The notes: generated by a model from the letters alone, not told the origin. Positions 28,301 to 37,803 are shown, counted from the stretch's first letter. The stretch: DNA of 64,000 nt from CAVSRC01 sp963830205 (GCA_963830205.1 CAWHLP010000028.1:1-64000), one strand, 5' to 3'. A program made the numbers and translations.

Positions 28301-29500
28301 ATGAAGATCACTGACATCAGATGCGCCGTCATCGGCAAGAACCCCATCGTCCGCATCGTCACGGACGAAGGCATCAGCGGTTATGGCGAGGCGGAGCAGT
28401 ACAAGCCCTATCTCAAGCCCTTCGTGCTGCACTTCCGCGAAGGCCTGATCGGCATGGATCCGACCGACGTCGAACGCTGCATGATGCGCATTCGTCAGCG
28501 CGGCTCGTTCAAGCCGTGGGGCGCCGCGGTCAGCATCATCGAGCATGCTCTGTGGGACCTCGCCGGCAAGGCGGCCGGCGTGCCGGTCTACAAGCTCCTC
28601 GGCGGCAAGGTCCGCGACAAGGTACGGGTCTACAACGGCGCCCGCCGGCGGCCGTACAAGGCGTACAATCCGGAGGATTTCGCCGAGGACGCCAAGTGGA
28701 TGAAGTCGCTGCCGGAGAAGTTCTCCTTCGTGAAGATGGGCATCGCCTTCCACAGCGGCATGAAGCGCGAGATCCCCAACATGTATTTCGGCGAGCCGGA
28801 TCACAGCCCCTATCACGGGGCGCTCGATTCCGGCCTGATGACCGAGAAGGGCATGAAGCACATTATCGCCTGCGTTGAGGCGGTGAAGGAGGTGCTCGGC
28901 GACGAGGTGGGGCTGGCGCTCGACTGCGGCCCCGGCTGGACGGTGCCGGACGCGATCCGCTTCGCGCGCGCGGTCGAACATCTCAACGTCATGTGGCTGG
29001 AAGACCTCATCACCGGCGACTACGTGCCCTACGTCAATCCGGACGTGATCCGCGAGGTGACGCGGGCCACGTCGACGCCGATCCACACCGGCGAACAGAT
29101 CTACCTCCGCCAGAACTTCAAGCAGCTCATCGAGAGCCACGCGGTCAACATCGTCGGGCCCGATCCGGCGGATGTCGGCGGCCTGGCGGAGATCAAGTGG
29201 ATCGCCGAATACGCCAATCTGCACGGCATCCTGATGGCCCCGCACGGCACCGGCAACGGCGTGCTCGGCCTTGCGGCGCTGGTCCAGGTATCGGCGACGA
29301 TGCCGCTCAACTTCATCGCCTTCGAGTACCCGGTCGGCAATCCGGACTGGTGGTATGACATCGTTGACGGCCTGCCCAACCCAATCGTCAAGGACGGGAT
29401 GATCGACGTGTTCGAACGTCCGGGCATGGGCGTCGACCTGATCCCGGAAGCAGCAAAGCGCTATTTGAGCCCCGAAGACGCCAACTTCTTCGACGACTGA
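28301..29500 (+). CDS. Mandelate racemase/muconate-lactonizing (enolase-superfamily) sugar-acid dehydratase
   Basis: Predicted dehydratase of an aldonic or related sugar acid, 399 residues. The N-terminal capping domain starts MKITDIRCAVIG. The barrel has the base FVKMGIAFHSG (K-containing second-strand motif), metal ligands in LALDCGPGWT, WLEDLITGDY and STPIHTGEQIY, and the C-terminal HGTGNGVLGLAAL with the active-site histidine. This pattern fits the mandelate-racemase subgroup of acid-sugar dehydratases. Neighbouring aldo/keto reductase, SDR and uronate-dehydrogenase-like genes suggest an oxidative non-phosphorylating pathway. The exact sugar acid cannot be assigned. Confidence 0.85.
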   Translation: MKITDIRCAVIGKNPIVRIVTDEGISGYGEAEQYKPYLKPFVLHFREGLIGMDPTDVERCMMRIRQRGSFKPWGAAVSIIEHALWDLAGKAAGVPVYKLLGGKVRDKVRVYNGARRRPYKAYNPEDFAEDAKWMKSLPEKFSFVKMGIAFHSGMKREIPNMYFGEPDHSPYHGALDSGLMTEKGMKHIIACVEAVKEVLGDEVGLALDCGPGWTVPDAIRFARAVEHLNVMWLEDLITGDYVPYVNPDVIREVTRATSTPIHTGEQIYLRQNFKQLIESHAVNIVGPDPADVGGLAEIKWIAEYANLHGILMAPHGTGNGVLGLAALVQVSATMPLNFIAFEYPVGNPDWWYDIVDGLPNPIVKDGMIDVFERPGMGVDLIPEAAKRYLSPEDANFFDD

Positions 29501-29519
29501 GAATCAAAGATGCCCGTTT

Positions 29520-29555
29520 CGCCCGGCCCGGCTTCCTAAAGGGGCTGGCCGGGCG
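29520..29555 (+). terminator. GC-rich hairpin after the dehydratase gene
   Basis: CGCCCGGCC (29520-29528) pairs with GGCCGGGCG (29547-29555) 20 bases after the stop. The loop is 18 bases and there is no T-run, so termination would be weak. Confidence 0.4.
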
Positions 29556-29677
29556 CGCGGCACTCGTCCATCCGCTGCCGGGCAGATTGGAGGTGAACGC
29601 GCAGCCTCGTTCGTCATTGCACGGTCGACGGTAATCTCGGCCGCAGCAGGTCGGCCCGCGCGAGTCAGGAGACGTTC

Positions 29678-30559
29678 ATGAGGATCGCCCTCACTGGCGG
29701 GAGGGGCCAAATCGGGCAGGTCGTTGCTGGGCTTGCCGCTGCTCGCGGCGACACTGTGGTTAGCATCGACCGGATGCCACCGCCGGAACGAGCCGACGGG
29801 CAGCGCGTCGACTTCGTCGAAGCCGACGTCACGGACTATGATTTGCTTTTGAGGGCCTTCGAGGGGTGCGATGCCGTAATCCACCTGGCGGCGATCCCGG
29901 CGCCCTTCAGGCAGCCGGACCACGTCGTGCACAACACCAATGTTGTCGGCAGCTACAACACTCTGCGCGCCGCCGTTGAACAAGACATTACGCGCATCTG
30001 CCAAGCCTCGAGCGTCAACGCCATCGGGCTCTCCTTCAGCCGGGCGCCGCATTTCGACTACTTCCCCATTGACGAGACGCATCCGAACCATTGTGAGGAG
30101 CCCTACGGCCTATCCAAATGGATCTGCGAACAGCAGGCCGACAGCCTGGCGCGCCGCTACGACGCGGTTCGCATCGCCAGCTTGCGCTTCCATCTGGTGA
30201 CCAGCGCCCGGGCGGATGCCGCCGCACTGTACAGCGCCCCCAACCAGGAGAAGCACCTTTGGGCCTACACGCTTTATGAATCGGCGGCGCGGGCCTGTCT
30301 GCTTGGCCTGGAAGGGCGGTTCGAAGGCCACGAAGCGTTCTACATCGCGGCGCCCGACACGACCAACGACACGCCGAGCCTCGAACTTGCGGGCCGCCAT
30401 TTCCCTGATGTGCCTATCCGGGGCGATCTCAGCGGCCATCGAAGCTTCTTCAACTCGGCCAAGGCCGAACACCTCCTCGGCTGGGTCCATGGCGCTGATC
30501 CGCCGTCAGGCAATCCCGCAACTGTCACCCGCGCTTCAAGTGCTCATGGCCAATCGTGA
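29678..30559 (+). CDS. NAD-dependent epimerase/dehydratase family protein (uronate dehydrogenase-like)
   Basis: Extended SDR of 293 residues. Cofactor motif ALTGGRGQIGQVV at the N terminus, VIHLAAIPAPF, and YGLSKWICEQ as the active-site YxxxK. The SSVNAIGLSF segment and short C-terminal domain resemble uronate dehydrogenase and related sugar oxidoreductases more than UDP-sugar epimerases. The last ~15 residues (SSAHGQS) look unconserved. ATG at 29678 was chosen from the conserved start MRIALTGG. It probably belongs to the same sugar-acid cluster as the dehydratase at 28301. Confidence 0.82.
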   Translation: MRIALTGGRGQIGQVVAGLAAARGDTVVSIDRMPPPERADGQRVDFVEADVTDYDLLLRAFEGCDAVIHLAAIPAPFRQPDHVVHNTNVVGSYNTLRAAVEQDITRICQASSVNAIGLSFSRAPHFDYFPIDETHPNHCEEPYGLSKWICEQQADSLARRYDAVRIASLRFHLVTSARADAAALYSAPNQEKHLWAYTLYESAARACLLGLEGRFEGHEAFYIAAPDTTNDTPSLELAGRHFPDVPIRGDLSGHRSFFNSAKAEHLLGWVHGADPPSGNPATVTRASSAHGQS

Positions 30560-30625
30560 TTTGATCCCGGCACAAAACGGCGCGAAATAGCCAGGATATC
30601 CAAGCCCAATCTGTTAGCCAAAACC

Positions 30626-32479
30626 TTGAAAACCGATGAAACGGCGAGTCCGTCGAACGACTCGCTGAAACACGTTCAGTCCGCTCGATGGGGCCGTGGC
30701 AGAGGCGCGCTTCTGCGCATCACACGGATGACCCTGCGCCATCCCTGGCAGGTGACGGCAGCCATTGCGGCGACCTTCGTCGCGGCCTCCCTCCAGCTCG
30801 CGATTCCGCGCCTTCTCGGCAAGGCCGTGGACCAGACCCAAGACGTCCTCACCGCCGCCGCTGGCGCCGAATCTGGTCTGCTGCGGACGGCGCTCATCCT
30901 GCTCGCCATCAGTGTGGCGCGCGGCATCTTCACCATGCTGCAAAACTACTACGGCGAAGCCGTGGGCCACCACACGGGCTACGAACTGCGCCTCGCCTAT
31001 TACGAGAAGCTGCAGCGCCTTTCGTTCGGATTCCACGACCGGATCCACACTGGCGACCTGATCACGCTCGGTATCCTGGATATCGACGGCGTTCGCATGT
31101 TCTTCTCCACCGGCCTCGTGCGCCTGGTGCTTCTGGCGGTCCTGATAGGGGTCGGCGCCTACATGCTCATCAGCACCGACATGGTTCTTGGCCTGATCAG
31201 CCTCAGCTTCGTGCCCTTCGTCGCATGGCGCTCTTCCGTGACGCAGCTCCGCCTGCGGGCCACCTGGCTCGCCCTGCAGGAGCGACTGGCGGTGGTCAGC
31301 CGCATCATGGACGAGAACCTCGGCGGCATCCGGGTGGTTCGCGCCTTCGCGGCGCAGGAACACGAACTGGGCAAGTTCGATCGGGCTTCGGAGAACGCTC
31401 TCGAACTTGCCCACAGACGCACCAGAATTCGGGTGATCAATACCAGCGCGATGAACTTCTCGTTCTTCCTGGCGATGGGGCTGGTCCTGTGGGCCGGCGG
31501 CAACCAGGTGATCGAAGGCACGATCAGTGTCGGCACCCTCGCCTCGTTCCTGACCTTCATGACAATCCTGCAGATGCCGGTGCGCCAGCTCGGCCTTCTG
31601 GTCAATTCCTTCGCGCGCGCCTCGACCTGCGGCGCACGCCTGTTCGATCTGCTCGATCTCGACGTGACGGTCCACGACGAGCCGGACGCTGCCCCCCTCA
31701 CCGTGAACGACGGCACGCTGCGCTTCGATCATGTCGATTTTCACTATCCTGGCATGCCCGACCACGAGGTATTGCGTGACGTCAGCTTCGAGGCGAAGCG
31801 TGGCGAGACCATCGGCATCGTTGGTCCGCCCGGCAGCGGAAAATCGACGCTGGCGCACCTGATTCCGCGCTTCTACGACGTCACCGGCGGGCGCATCACC
31901 CTCGGCGGGCAGGACATCGGCAAGGTGACGCTGGGATCGCTGCGCCAGGCCGTCGCCATCGTGCAGCAGGATTCATTCCTGTTCACCACGACGATCGAGA
32001 ACAACATCGTCTACGGCGATCCTTGGGCGAAGGAGCAGCGCATTGAGCGCGCAAGCGAATATGCCCAGTTGCACAACTACGTCATGAGCCTGCCGATGGG
32101 GTATGGCACCGTGGTCGGCGAGCGCGGCGTGTCGCTGTCCGGCGGCCAGCGCCAGCGCCTGTCGATCGCGCGCATCCTCATGCTGCGTCCTTCGGTTATG
32201 ATCTTCGACGATTCGACCGCGGCGATCGACGCCGGCACGGAACGCCGCATCCGCAGTTCCATCCGCCGCTTCGCCCGGGATCGAGTAACCATCGTCATAT
32301 CCCACCGGCTGAGCTCGCTGATGCACGCCGACAAGATCCTTTTCATTGAGGACGGGCGGATCGTCGAAAGCGGCACACACGATGAACTCCTTGCGCTCTG
32401 CGGACGCTACCGGGCACTGTACGACCTGCAGGTCAATCCGGGCGACAACGTCATTCGCGTTGGGGTAGCGGTCGCATGA
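30626..32479 (+). CDS. ABC exporter subunit 1 (fused membrane and ATPase domains)
   Basis: Half-transporter of 617 residues: six membrane helices in residues ~35-330 and an ATPase domain from ~370. Walker A is VGPPGSGKSTLAH, the signature is the canonical SLSGGQRQRLSIARI, but Walker B is VMIFDDSTAAIDA, with Asp where the catalytic Glu is expected. That replacement marks the degenerate site of heterodimeric exporters. The start is uncertain; TTG 30626 gives the longest frame. The stop overlaps the next gene's ATG by four bases (32476-32479), so the two subunits are co-translated. Cargo unknown (lipid, drug or peptide). Confidence 0.88.
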   Translation: MKTDETASPSNDSLKHVQSARWGRGRGALLRITRMTLRHPWQVTAAIAATFVAASLQLAIPRLLGKAVDQTQDVLTAAAGAESGLLRTALILLAISVARGIFTMLQNYYGEAVGHHTGYELRLAYYEKLQRLSFGFHDRIHTGDLITLGILDIDGVRMFFSTGLVRLVLLAVLIGVGAYMLISTDMVLGLISLSFVPFVAWRSSVTQLRLRATWLALQERLAVVSRIMDENLGGIRVVRAFAAQEHELGKFDRASENALELAHRRTRIRVINTSAMNFSFFLAMGLVLWAGGNQVIEGTISVGTLASFLTFMTILQMPVRQLGLLVNSFARASTCGARLFDLLDLDVTVHDEPDAAPLTVNDGTLRFDHVDFHYPGMPDHEVLRDVSFEAKRGETIGIVGPPGSGKSTLAHLIPRFYDVTGGRITLGGQDIGKVTLGSLRQAVAIVQQDSFLFTTTIENNIVYGDPWAKEQRIERASEYAQLHNYVMSLPMGYGTVVGERGVSLSGGQRQRLSIARILMLRPSVMIFDDSTAAIDAGTERRIRSSIRRFARDRVTIVISHRLSSLMHADKILFIEDGRIVESGTHDELLALCGRYRALYDLQVNPGDNVIRVGVAVA

Positions 32480-34373
32480 CCGACCACCAGATGGACCAGC
32501 ACAACAGCGAGGACCGCACGCGGCGGCCACCGCGCGCCGTGGTGGGGTCGTATCAGTCGGAAGAAGAGATCTTCGGTAAGTTCTTCGACGGCCGCGTCGT
32601 GCGGCGCATCTGGAAGTTCGTACGACCCTATCGGTCGCAGATCATCATCGCCGTGGCGGCCGTGCTGGCCTTCACCCTGTCGCAGATCGCCCTGCCGCTG
32701 ATCATCCGCTATGCGATCGACCATGGCATGGCGGCCGGTGGCGGGGGACGCAACGTTCTAAACCTGGCCGCCGCCGCCTTCGTCCTGATCATCCTGGTCA
32801 ACTACGGCGCCAGCTATGTGCAGGAAATAGTCGTCGGCCGCGTCGCGGAGGGCGTGCTCTTCGACATGCGCCGCGCCATGTATTCCCATCTGCAGCGCGT
32901 CTCCCTTTCCTTCATGGACAAGACCGAAGTCGGCCGGCTGATGTCGCGCCTGCAGGGCGACGTCAATTCCATGCAGGAGTTCCTCGAAACGTCGGTGCTC
33001 TCGGTCGGCGACATCGTTCTCCTCTTCGGCATCATCTCGGTACTGCTCTGGCTCGACCCCCTGCTCGGCGCGCTCACCCTGTCGGTCATGCCGGTGCTGT
33101 TCATCGTGCGCATCTGGTGGCTGCCGCGCGCGCGCACAGCCTTCATGGCGGCGCATGAGACCAATTCCGCGACCAACGGCGCGCTGGCGGAAGGCATCCA
33201 CGGCGTGCGCACCGTGCAAAGCATGAACCGCCAGCGCGTAAACTTCGATCTCTACGACGAGAAGGCGCACGCCAACCTGCTGACCCATCAGCGCGCGGCG
33301 CGCTATGCGCAGATCATGGTGCCGATCGTCGACACGTTGAGCGGCACGGCCATGGCGGTCGTCATCATCGTCGGCGGCGGCCTGGTCATCAGGCACACGC
33401 TCGATGTCGGCGTCATGATTGCCTACCTGTTTTATATCCAGCGCTTCTTCGACCCCATCCGTTCGCTCACCATGCAATACAGCGTCATGCAGCGGGCCAT
33501 GGCCTCCGGCCGCCGCATCGCCGAGGTGCTCGAAGTCGCCGTCGACGTAAAGGACAAGGACGATGCCGCATCGCTGACGCCTGACACGGACGGCTCGGTC
33601 GAATTCCGCCATGTCACCTTCGGCTATCGGCAGCGACCAGCCGGTGCTGAAGGATGTCACCTTCCGGGTGGAGCCCGGCGAGACGGTGGCGCTGGTCGGG
33701 CCGACGGGCTCGGGCAAGAGCAGCGCCATGGCGCTTGTCCACCGGTTCTATGACGTCTGGCAGGGCCAGGTATTGATCGGGGGGTGCGACGTGCGTGACC
33801 TGACCCAGAAATCCCTCGGCGAGAACGTCGCAATGGTGCTGCAGGAACCGTTTCTCTTCTCCGGTTCGGTATTTGAGAACATACGTTACCGGACCGGCTC
33901 GGCCACTCGCGACGACGTGGTCCGCGCCGCTAAGGCAGTAGGCGCGCACGACTTCATCGTGCGTCTGCCGGAAGGCTACGACACTGTACTGGAGCAGCGC
34001 GGTGGCAGTCTTTCGCTTGGTCAACGGCAGCTCGTCAGCTTCGCTCGAGCGCTCGTCGCCGATGCCAAGATCCTGGTGCTCGATGAGGCAACCGCCAACA
34101 TCGACAGCTACACTGAAATGCTGATCCAAAAGGCGTTAGCACGGCTCTTGGAGGGCCGCACCGGGCTGGTTATTGCCCATCGCCTCGCCACGATCCGAAA
34201 TGCGGACCGAATCTTTGTACTGCAGAACGGCGAGATCATCGAGAAGGGCACGCACAACACTGATGAGCGCTGATGGCCTTTATGCGCAACTCTACACGAT
34301 GAATTACGCCTCATTCGACGATCTCACCAGCGACGAGCCGCTGCCCGCAGCAGCAGTGGGCATCGCCACCTGA
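32476..34373 (+). CDS. ABC exporter subunit 2, twice frameshifted
   Basis: Partner half-transporter, about 632 residues after correction. The membrane domain is intact to TFGYR, then an extra G near 33628 shifts the frame; the next frame resumes SDQPVLKDVTFRVEPGETVALVG with Walker A VGPTGSGKSSAMAL and canonical Walker B ILVLDEATANID. Its signature is LSLGQRQLVS instead of LSGGQ, the complement of the partner's defective Walker B, so one composite ATP site is degenerate and one is complete. A second shift near 34257, after EKGTHN, leads into LMSADGLYAQLYTMNYASFDD and the stop at 34373. Two shifts suggest sequence error. Confidence 0.82.
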
Positions 34374-34417
34374 GCGCCCGTCGTCAGAGTTTTTGGGAAG
34401 CGAGGGGGCTGGTGTGA

Positions 34418-34743
34418 TTTGCAGCACCGACTTCTGCGGGCTCAACGACCACGGCAGCCGAGCGAAGGCGCGGAAGGAGGCCGAGTCCTCAAGATGGAAC
34501 GCCAGCTCCTGGCAGGTCAGTTGTCGGTGCTGCTTGAGGAATGCGCAACGCAACACTGCTTCGGCCGGCGGGCCCTGCCGCCCGGTGGCCTTGACCCCGA
34601 TCCCGAACCAGGTCTTGCGCCACCGAGCCAAGCAGATTGCGATGCTCACCCAACCATCGCGACATCGCTTTCAACTCGCGGCCGATCGCGTGCGTGGCGA
34701 AAACATCGAACATGCTGGCTTGGACGGTGCGTTCTTGGCGCAT
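34418..34743 (-). pseudogene. N-terminal fragment of an IS transposase (ISNCY/IS1182-like)
   Basis: On the minus strand the relic starts MRQERTVQASMFDVFATHAI and continues GRELKAMSRWLGEHRNLLG. After one frame change it reads KATGRQGPPAEAVLRCAFLK, QHRQLTCQELAFHLEDSASF and RAFARLPWSLSPQKSVLQ. This is the typical N-terminal domain of transposases with that HLEDSASFRAF motif. About 110 residues survive and the DDE domain is gone. The family name is from memory of the motif and is approximate. Confidence 0.7.
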
Positions 34744-35035
34744 TGTCGGCTCGGGCGGTAGCAGGGCTCTGGACTCAGTGGCATGATCCAAACGACCTGA
34801 AAGCGCCGCGTCTTGCCCGCGCAAATCTAAGATTTCAACCAATAAAATCAACCAGTTCCCGTTTGTGGACCGAAACTAGCTAGACCTTTGGCCGGCCAAA
34901 CCACAATCGTTCCAAAGTAACTGCATGCTCATCCGAGACGCGCGCAAGGCGGAGCTGGAACCGCGATCGGCTGACAAGCCGGGCCCGCGCGGCCCGGCTC
35001 AAGGCGAGCGACAAGCGACGGACTTGCCGCTAGAC

Positions 35036-35048
35036 TGGAAACATTCCA
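35036..35048. promoter_or_regulatory. Inverted repeat TGGAA-ACA-TTCCA upstream of the DapA-family gene
   Basis: Five-base perfect arms with a three-base spacer, 90 bases upstream of the start at 35138. TGGAA/TTCCA arms also occur at 61274-61285. Candidate operator; the regulator is unknown. Confidence 0.35.
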
Positions 35049-35137
35049 ATCGCCGCTCACCGCGGCGCGCACGTTCAAAGAGACCCTCCCCGGCGCGCCG
35101 AAATGGCGCGTCCGAAGCATTCGCAGGAGAAATCCCC

Positions 35138-36076
35138 ATGGCCCACATCAAGCCCAAGGGTTCGTTCGTCGCCCTCATCACACCGATGAACGACGACGGC
35201 TCGATCGACTACGAGGGCTTCCGCAGCCTCCTGCAATGGCACGAGGAAAACGGCACGGAAGCGGTGCTGTTCATGGGCTCGACCGGAGAGGTGTCGATGC
35301 TCTCGCCCGAGGAGCGCCGCGAGATCATCAGCCGCACGGCGCGGATGAAGACCGGCAAGATGCTGTTCTATTACGGCTGCACCGGCAACAATACGGCCAC
35401 TACCGTCGACCATGTCCGCTATGCCAAGGCGGAAGGCGCGGACGGGGCCATCATCGCGGCACCCGCCTACATCTGCGCCGACAACGACGCGATCGTCGAC
35501 TATGCGCAGGAGGTCTGCGACGCCGAGGATTTCCCGATCGGCTTCTACAACAACCCGCCGCGCGTGAAGACCGACCTGCACTGGACCGACATTCTCAAGC
35601 TCGCCAAGCACCCCAACATGGTGGTGCTGAAGGAATCGACCACGCGCGTCGGCCAGGTCGCCCAGGTCTGCGCAGCCAAGCCGGACATGGCGATCATGTG
35701 CTGCTGCTCGCCTAACCTCGGACTGGTCATCCCGACGATGGCGCTGGGCGGCGACGGCACCGCCAACATGACCGGCAATCTCATCCCGCGCGAAATGGCC
35801 GTGATCTCCAAGAAGTGGCAGACGGGCGAGGATGCGTTCGCCTGCCGCGAAGCCTGGCTGACCAACCTGCCGATGCTCCATTTCGTCTATTCGGCGATCA
35901 ACCCGGTGGCGGTGAAGAGCCTGATGCGGGTTCTCGGCATGCCGTCCGGTCCCTTGCGCAAGCCGCTCAAGCCGATCGACGGCGCCAGGCTGCAGGCCGG
36001 CATCGATGCCTTCGAGCAGCTCGGCCTGCCGCAGCGCTACGGCTTCAAGGTCGATCTCGCCGTCGCGGCCGAGTGA
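35138..36076 (+). CDS. Dihydrodipicolinate synthase (DapA) family lyase/aldolase
   Basis: Class I TIM-barrel lyase of 312 residues that acts through a Schiff base. K165 in VVLKESTTR is the Schiff-base lysine, Y137 in GFYNNPP the proton-relay tyrosine, and GSTGE at 47-51 the carboxylate-binding loop. The family includes dihydrodipicolinate synthase, 2-keto-3-deoxy-sugar-acid aldolases and cyclic-imine deaminases. Context is catabolic, not lysine synthesis. The ATG at 35138 has AGGAGA upstream; an extended frame to 34925 runs into IS debris. It is separated from the HDO operon by 287 bases that contain a promoter and operator, so it may be a separate unit. Confidence 0.87.
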   Translation: MAHIKPKGSFVALITPMNDDGSIDYEGFRSLLQWHEENGTEAVLFMGSTGEVSMLSPEERREIISRTARMKTGKMLFYYGCTGNNTATTVDHVRYAKAEGADGAIIAAPAYICADNDAIVDYAQEVCDAEDFPIGFYNNPPRVKTDLHWTDILKLAKHPNMVVLKESTTRVGQVAQVCAAKPDMAIMCCCSPNLGLVIPTMALGGDGTANMTGNLIPREMAVISKKWQTGEDAFACREAWLTNLPMLHFVYSAINPVAVKSLMRVLGMPSGPLRKPLKPIDGARLQAGIDAFEQLGLPQRYGFKVDLAVAAE

Positions 36077-36293
36077 GCGCCGGCGGCCGCAGGCTGACCG
36101 CGGCACGCCGGCGCCCTGAAGAAGGCGCCTCCGGTAGAGCCGCCTCGCCCATTTCGGCAGCGCCGCGCGAGGCGCGCGGCGACGCGGACAGCACTGCTCG
36201 CCGCAGGCATTTCTCGTACCGGAACGATCCCCTCCGGCACCGGCCCGACAACATCGATAACCACAAGGCGGCCACCGCGATCGGCATACCGGC

Positions 36294-36321
36294 TTGACTA
36301 AAGCTCAGTATACTGTATTCA
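36294..36321 (+). promoter_or_regulatory. Promoter and CAGTATACTG operator of the HDO operon
   Basis: TTGACT (36294-36299) and TATTCA (36316-36321) form a -35/-10 pair with 16-base spacing. Between them lies the perfect palindrome CAGTATACTG (36306-36315), so a bound repressor would block the polymerase. The same core recurs at 44580-44589 and, in variant form, at several other regulatory gaps up to 55 kb. Confidence 0.6.
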
Positions 36322-36363
36322 ATTTTGCACGGGCCAAATCCATCCGGCGAAGAGGAGCCACCG

Positions 36364-37146
36364 ATGAGTCTGACGCTGACAAAACCTTTGAATCCCGATG
36401 AGTTGCGGACCGCTCTGGAGAACGCCATCAAAGGCAAGAGCGCCAACAAGGCTCCCTTCAGCATCGCCTGGGCGAGCGGCAAGCTGAGCCGCGACCACCT
36501 CGCCCGCTGGGCCGAGAATCACTATCACTACGTCGGGCCGTTTGCCGACTATCTCGCCTGCATCTACTCGCGCATGCCCGACACCTATGTCGAGGCCAAG
36601 GACTTCCTCCTGCAGAACATGTACGAGGAAGAGATCGGCGGCGACCGCCACACCGATCTGCTCATCCGCTTCGCCGAGGCATGCGGTACCACCCGCGAGC
36701 GCGTCGAGGACCCCGACAACATGACCGCCACCACGCGCGGGTTGCAGAGCTGGTGCTATGCGGTGGCCATGCGCGAGGACCCGATCGTCGCCGTCGCCGG
36801 CCTCGTTGTCGGCCTCGAGTTGCAGGTACCGTCGATCTACCGCAAGCAGACGCCGACGCTGCGCGACAAGTACGGCTTCTCCGACGAGGAGGTGGAGTTC
36901 TTCGACCTCCACATCGTCTCCGACGAGATCCACGGCGAGCGCGGCTACCAGATCGTTCTGGAGCATGCCCGCACCGTCGAACTGCAGCAGCGCTGCCTGA
37001 AGATCTGCGAAATCGGCGCCCAGATGCGCCTGCTCTACACCACGGCGCTCTATCACGACTACGTTGCCAACGACATTCCGCTGGCGGAACTGATGAGCGT
37101 CGAGAAGCAGGTGCCGCAGGACGAGCGCCAGCTGCTGCAGGCCTGA
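36364..37146 (+). CDS. Heme-oxygenase-like diiron oxidase/oxygenase (TenA/PqqC/CADD superfamily)
   Basis: All-helical protein of 260 residues in the superfamily often labelled TenA or PqqC-like. The six metal ligands of the diiron (HDO) subgroup can be placed: E89 and H96 (E-x6-H in EEIGGDRH), E152 (VGLELQV), and H183, D187 and H190 (H-x3-D-x2-H in HIVSDEIH). The spacing is close to that of the chlamydial enzyme CADD. Known HDO enzymes use oxygen for C-C cleavage, N-oxygenation or related chemistry. Two ferredoxin genes follow directly, plausible electron donors. The ATG at 36364 has GAGGAG upstream. Substrate unknown. Confidence 0.85.
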   Translation: MSLTLTKPLNPDELRTALENAIKGKSANKAPFSIAWASGKLSRDHLARWAENHYHYVGPFADYLACIYSRMPDTYVEAKDFLLQNMYEEEIGGDRHTDLLIRFAEACGTTRERVEDPDNMTATTRGLQSWCYAVAMREDPIVAVAGLVVGLELQVPSIYRKQTPTLRDKYGFSDEEVEFFDLHIVSDEIHGERGYQIVLEHARTVELQQRCLKICEIGAQMRLLYTTALYHDYVANDIPLAELMSVEKQVPQDERQLLQA

Positions 37147-37149
37147 TCT

Positions 37150-37500
37150 GTGCCGTTTGTCACCGTCCGCAAGGGGGACAACGTCTATCGCGACGAGGTC
37201 AAACCCAACACCAACCTCGTCGTGCGGGCGGGCATCCGCCAGTTCCCCTATCCGAACTTCAAGTACCGCTGCGGCATGGGGAAATGCGCCACCTGCGCCT
37301 GCCGGATCATCAGCGGGGGCGAGCACCTGCCCGCCCCCAACTGGAAGGAGAAGAAGATACTCGGTGACAAGCTCGACGAAGGCTATCGCCTCGGCTGCCA
37401 GCTATGGATCACCGACGATATCGAACTCACCCAGGACGTCTCTGCCGAGGTCGCGGCCCTGGTTGAGATTCTGGACTATCGCGGACCGGGCGCAAAGTGA
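37150..37500 (+). CDS. [2Fe-2S] plant-type ferredoxin
   Basis: Small electron carrier of 116 residues. Cysteines C41, C46 and C49 in YRCGMGKCATCACRI, with C83 in LGCQ, give the plant-type C-x4-C-x2-C...C cluster motif. It starts at GTG 37150, three bases after the stop of the HDO gene, so the two genes are tightly coupled. It is the obvious donor for the diiron protein. The sequence between C51 and C83 (APNWKEKKILGDKL) is longer than in standard ferredoxins of this type. Confidence 0.9.
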   Translation: MPFVTVRKGDNVYRDEVKPNTNLVVRAGIRQFPYPNFKYRCGMGKCATCACRIISGGEHLPAPNWKEKKILGDKLDEGYRLGCQLWITDDIELTQDVSAEVAALVEILDYRGPGAK

Positions 37501-37509
37501 GGTGACGCC

Positions 37510-37803
37510 ATGTATGTGCTGCTGACCACCAAGCCGGGGGAATTCAAGACCGTGGTGACGCCGGGCCTCTCCCCGGTCGAGAGCTACGACTACATCTTCT
37601 ACGGCCGCAAGCGCGCCAATTTCACCATCGCCGAACTCGAAGGGCCGACGCGCATCCGCATCATCGAGGATGAGCCGCCGCAGATCGTCAACGACGTCCC
37701 CTCGAAGCTCTTCGAGAAGTTCGAGACGATCGACGCGGCGCGCGCCGAGCTGAAGACGCTGACCACCTACGGCACCATGGATATCAAGCTGCAAAAGGTC
37801 TAG
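37510..37803 (+). CDS. Small conserved-looking protein of unknown function
   Basis: A 97-residue soluble protein (starts MYVLLTTKPGEFKTVV) between the ferredoxin and the ferredoxin-ALDH gene, nine bases after the ferredoxin stop and with GAGGTGAC upstream. No cysteines, signal peptide or membrane segment. It contains YDYIFYGRKRANFTIAEL and an acidic IIEDEPPQIVND stretch. I do not recognise the family. The tight position between redox genes suggests an accessory or coupling subunit of the oxygenase. Confidence 0.75.
   Translation: MYVLLTTKPGEFKTVVTPGLSPVESYDYIFYGRKRANFTIAELEGPTRIRIIEDEPPQIVNDVPSKLFEKFETIDAARAELKTLTTYGTMDIKLQKV

Larger units (their letters stand above)
34374..35137. other. Non-coding stretch with an IS relic between the exporter and the DapA-family gene
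   Basis: Contains the minus-strand transposase relic at 34418-34743. The part 34744-35137 has no gene I can support; near its right end TGGAA-ACA-TTCCA (35036-35048) forms an inverted repeat upstream of the DapA-family gene. Confidence 0.5.
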
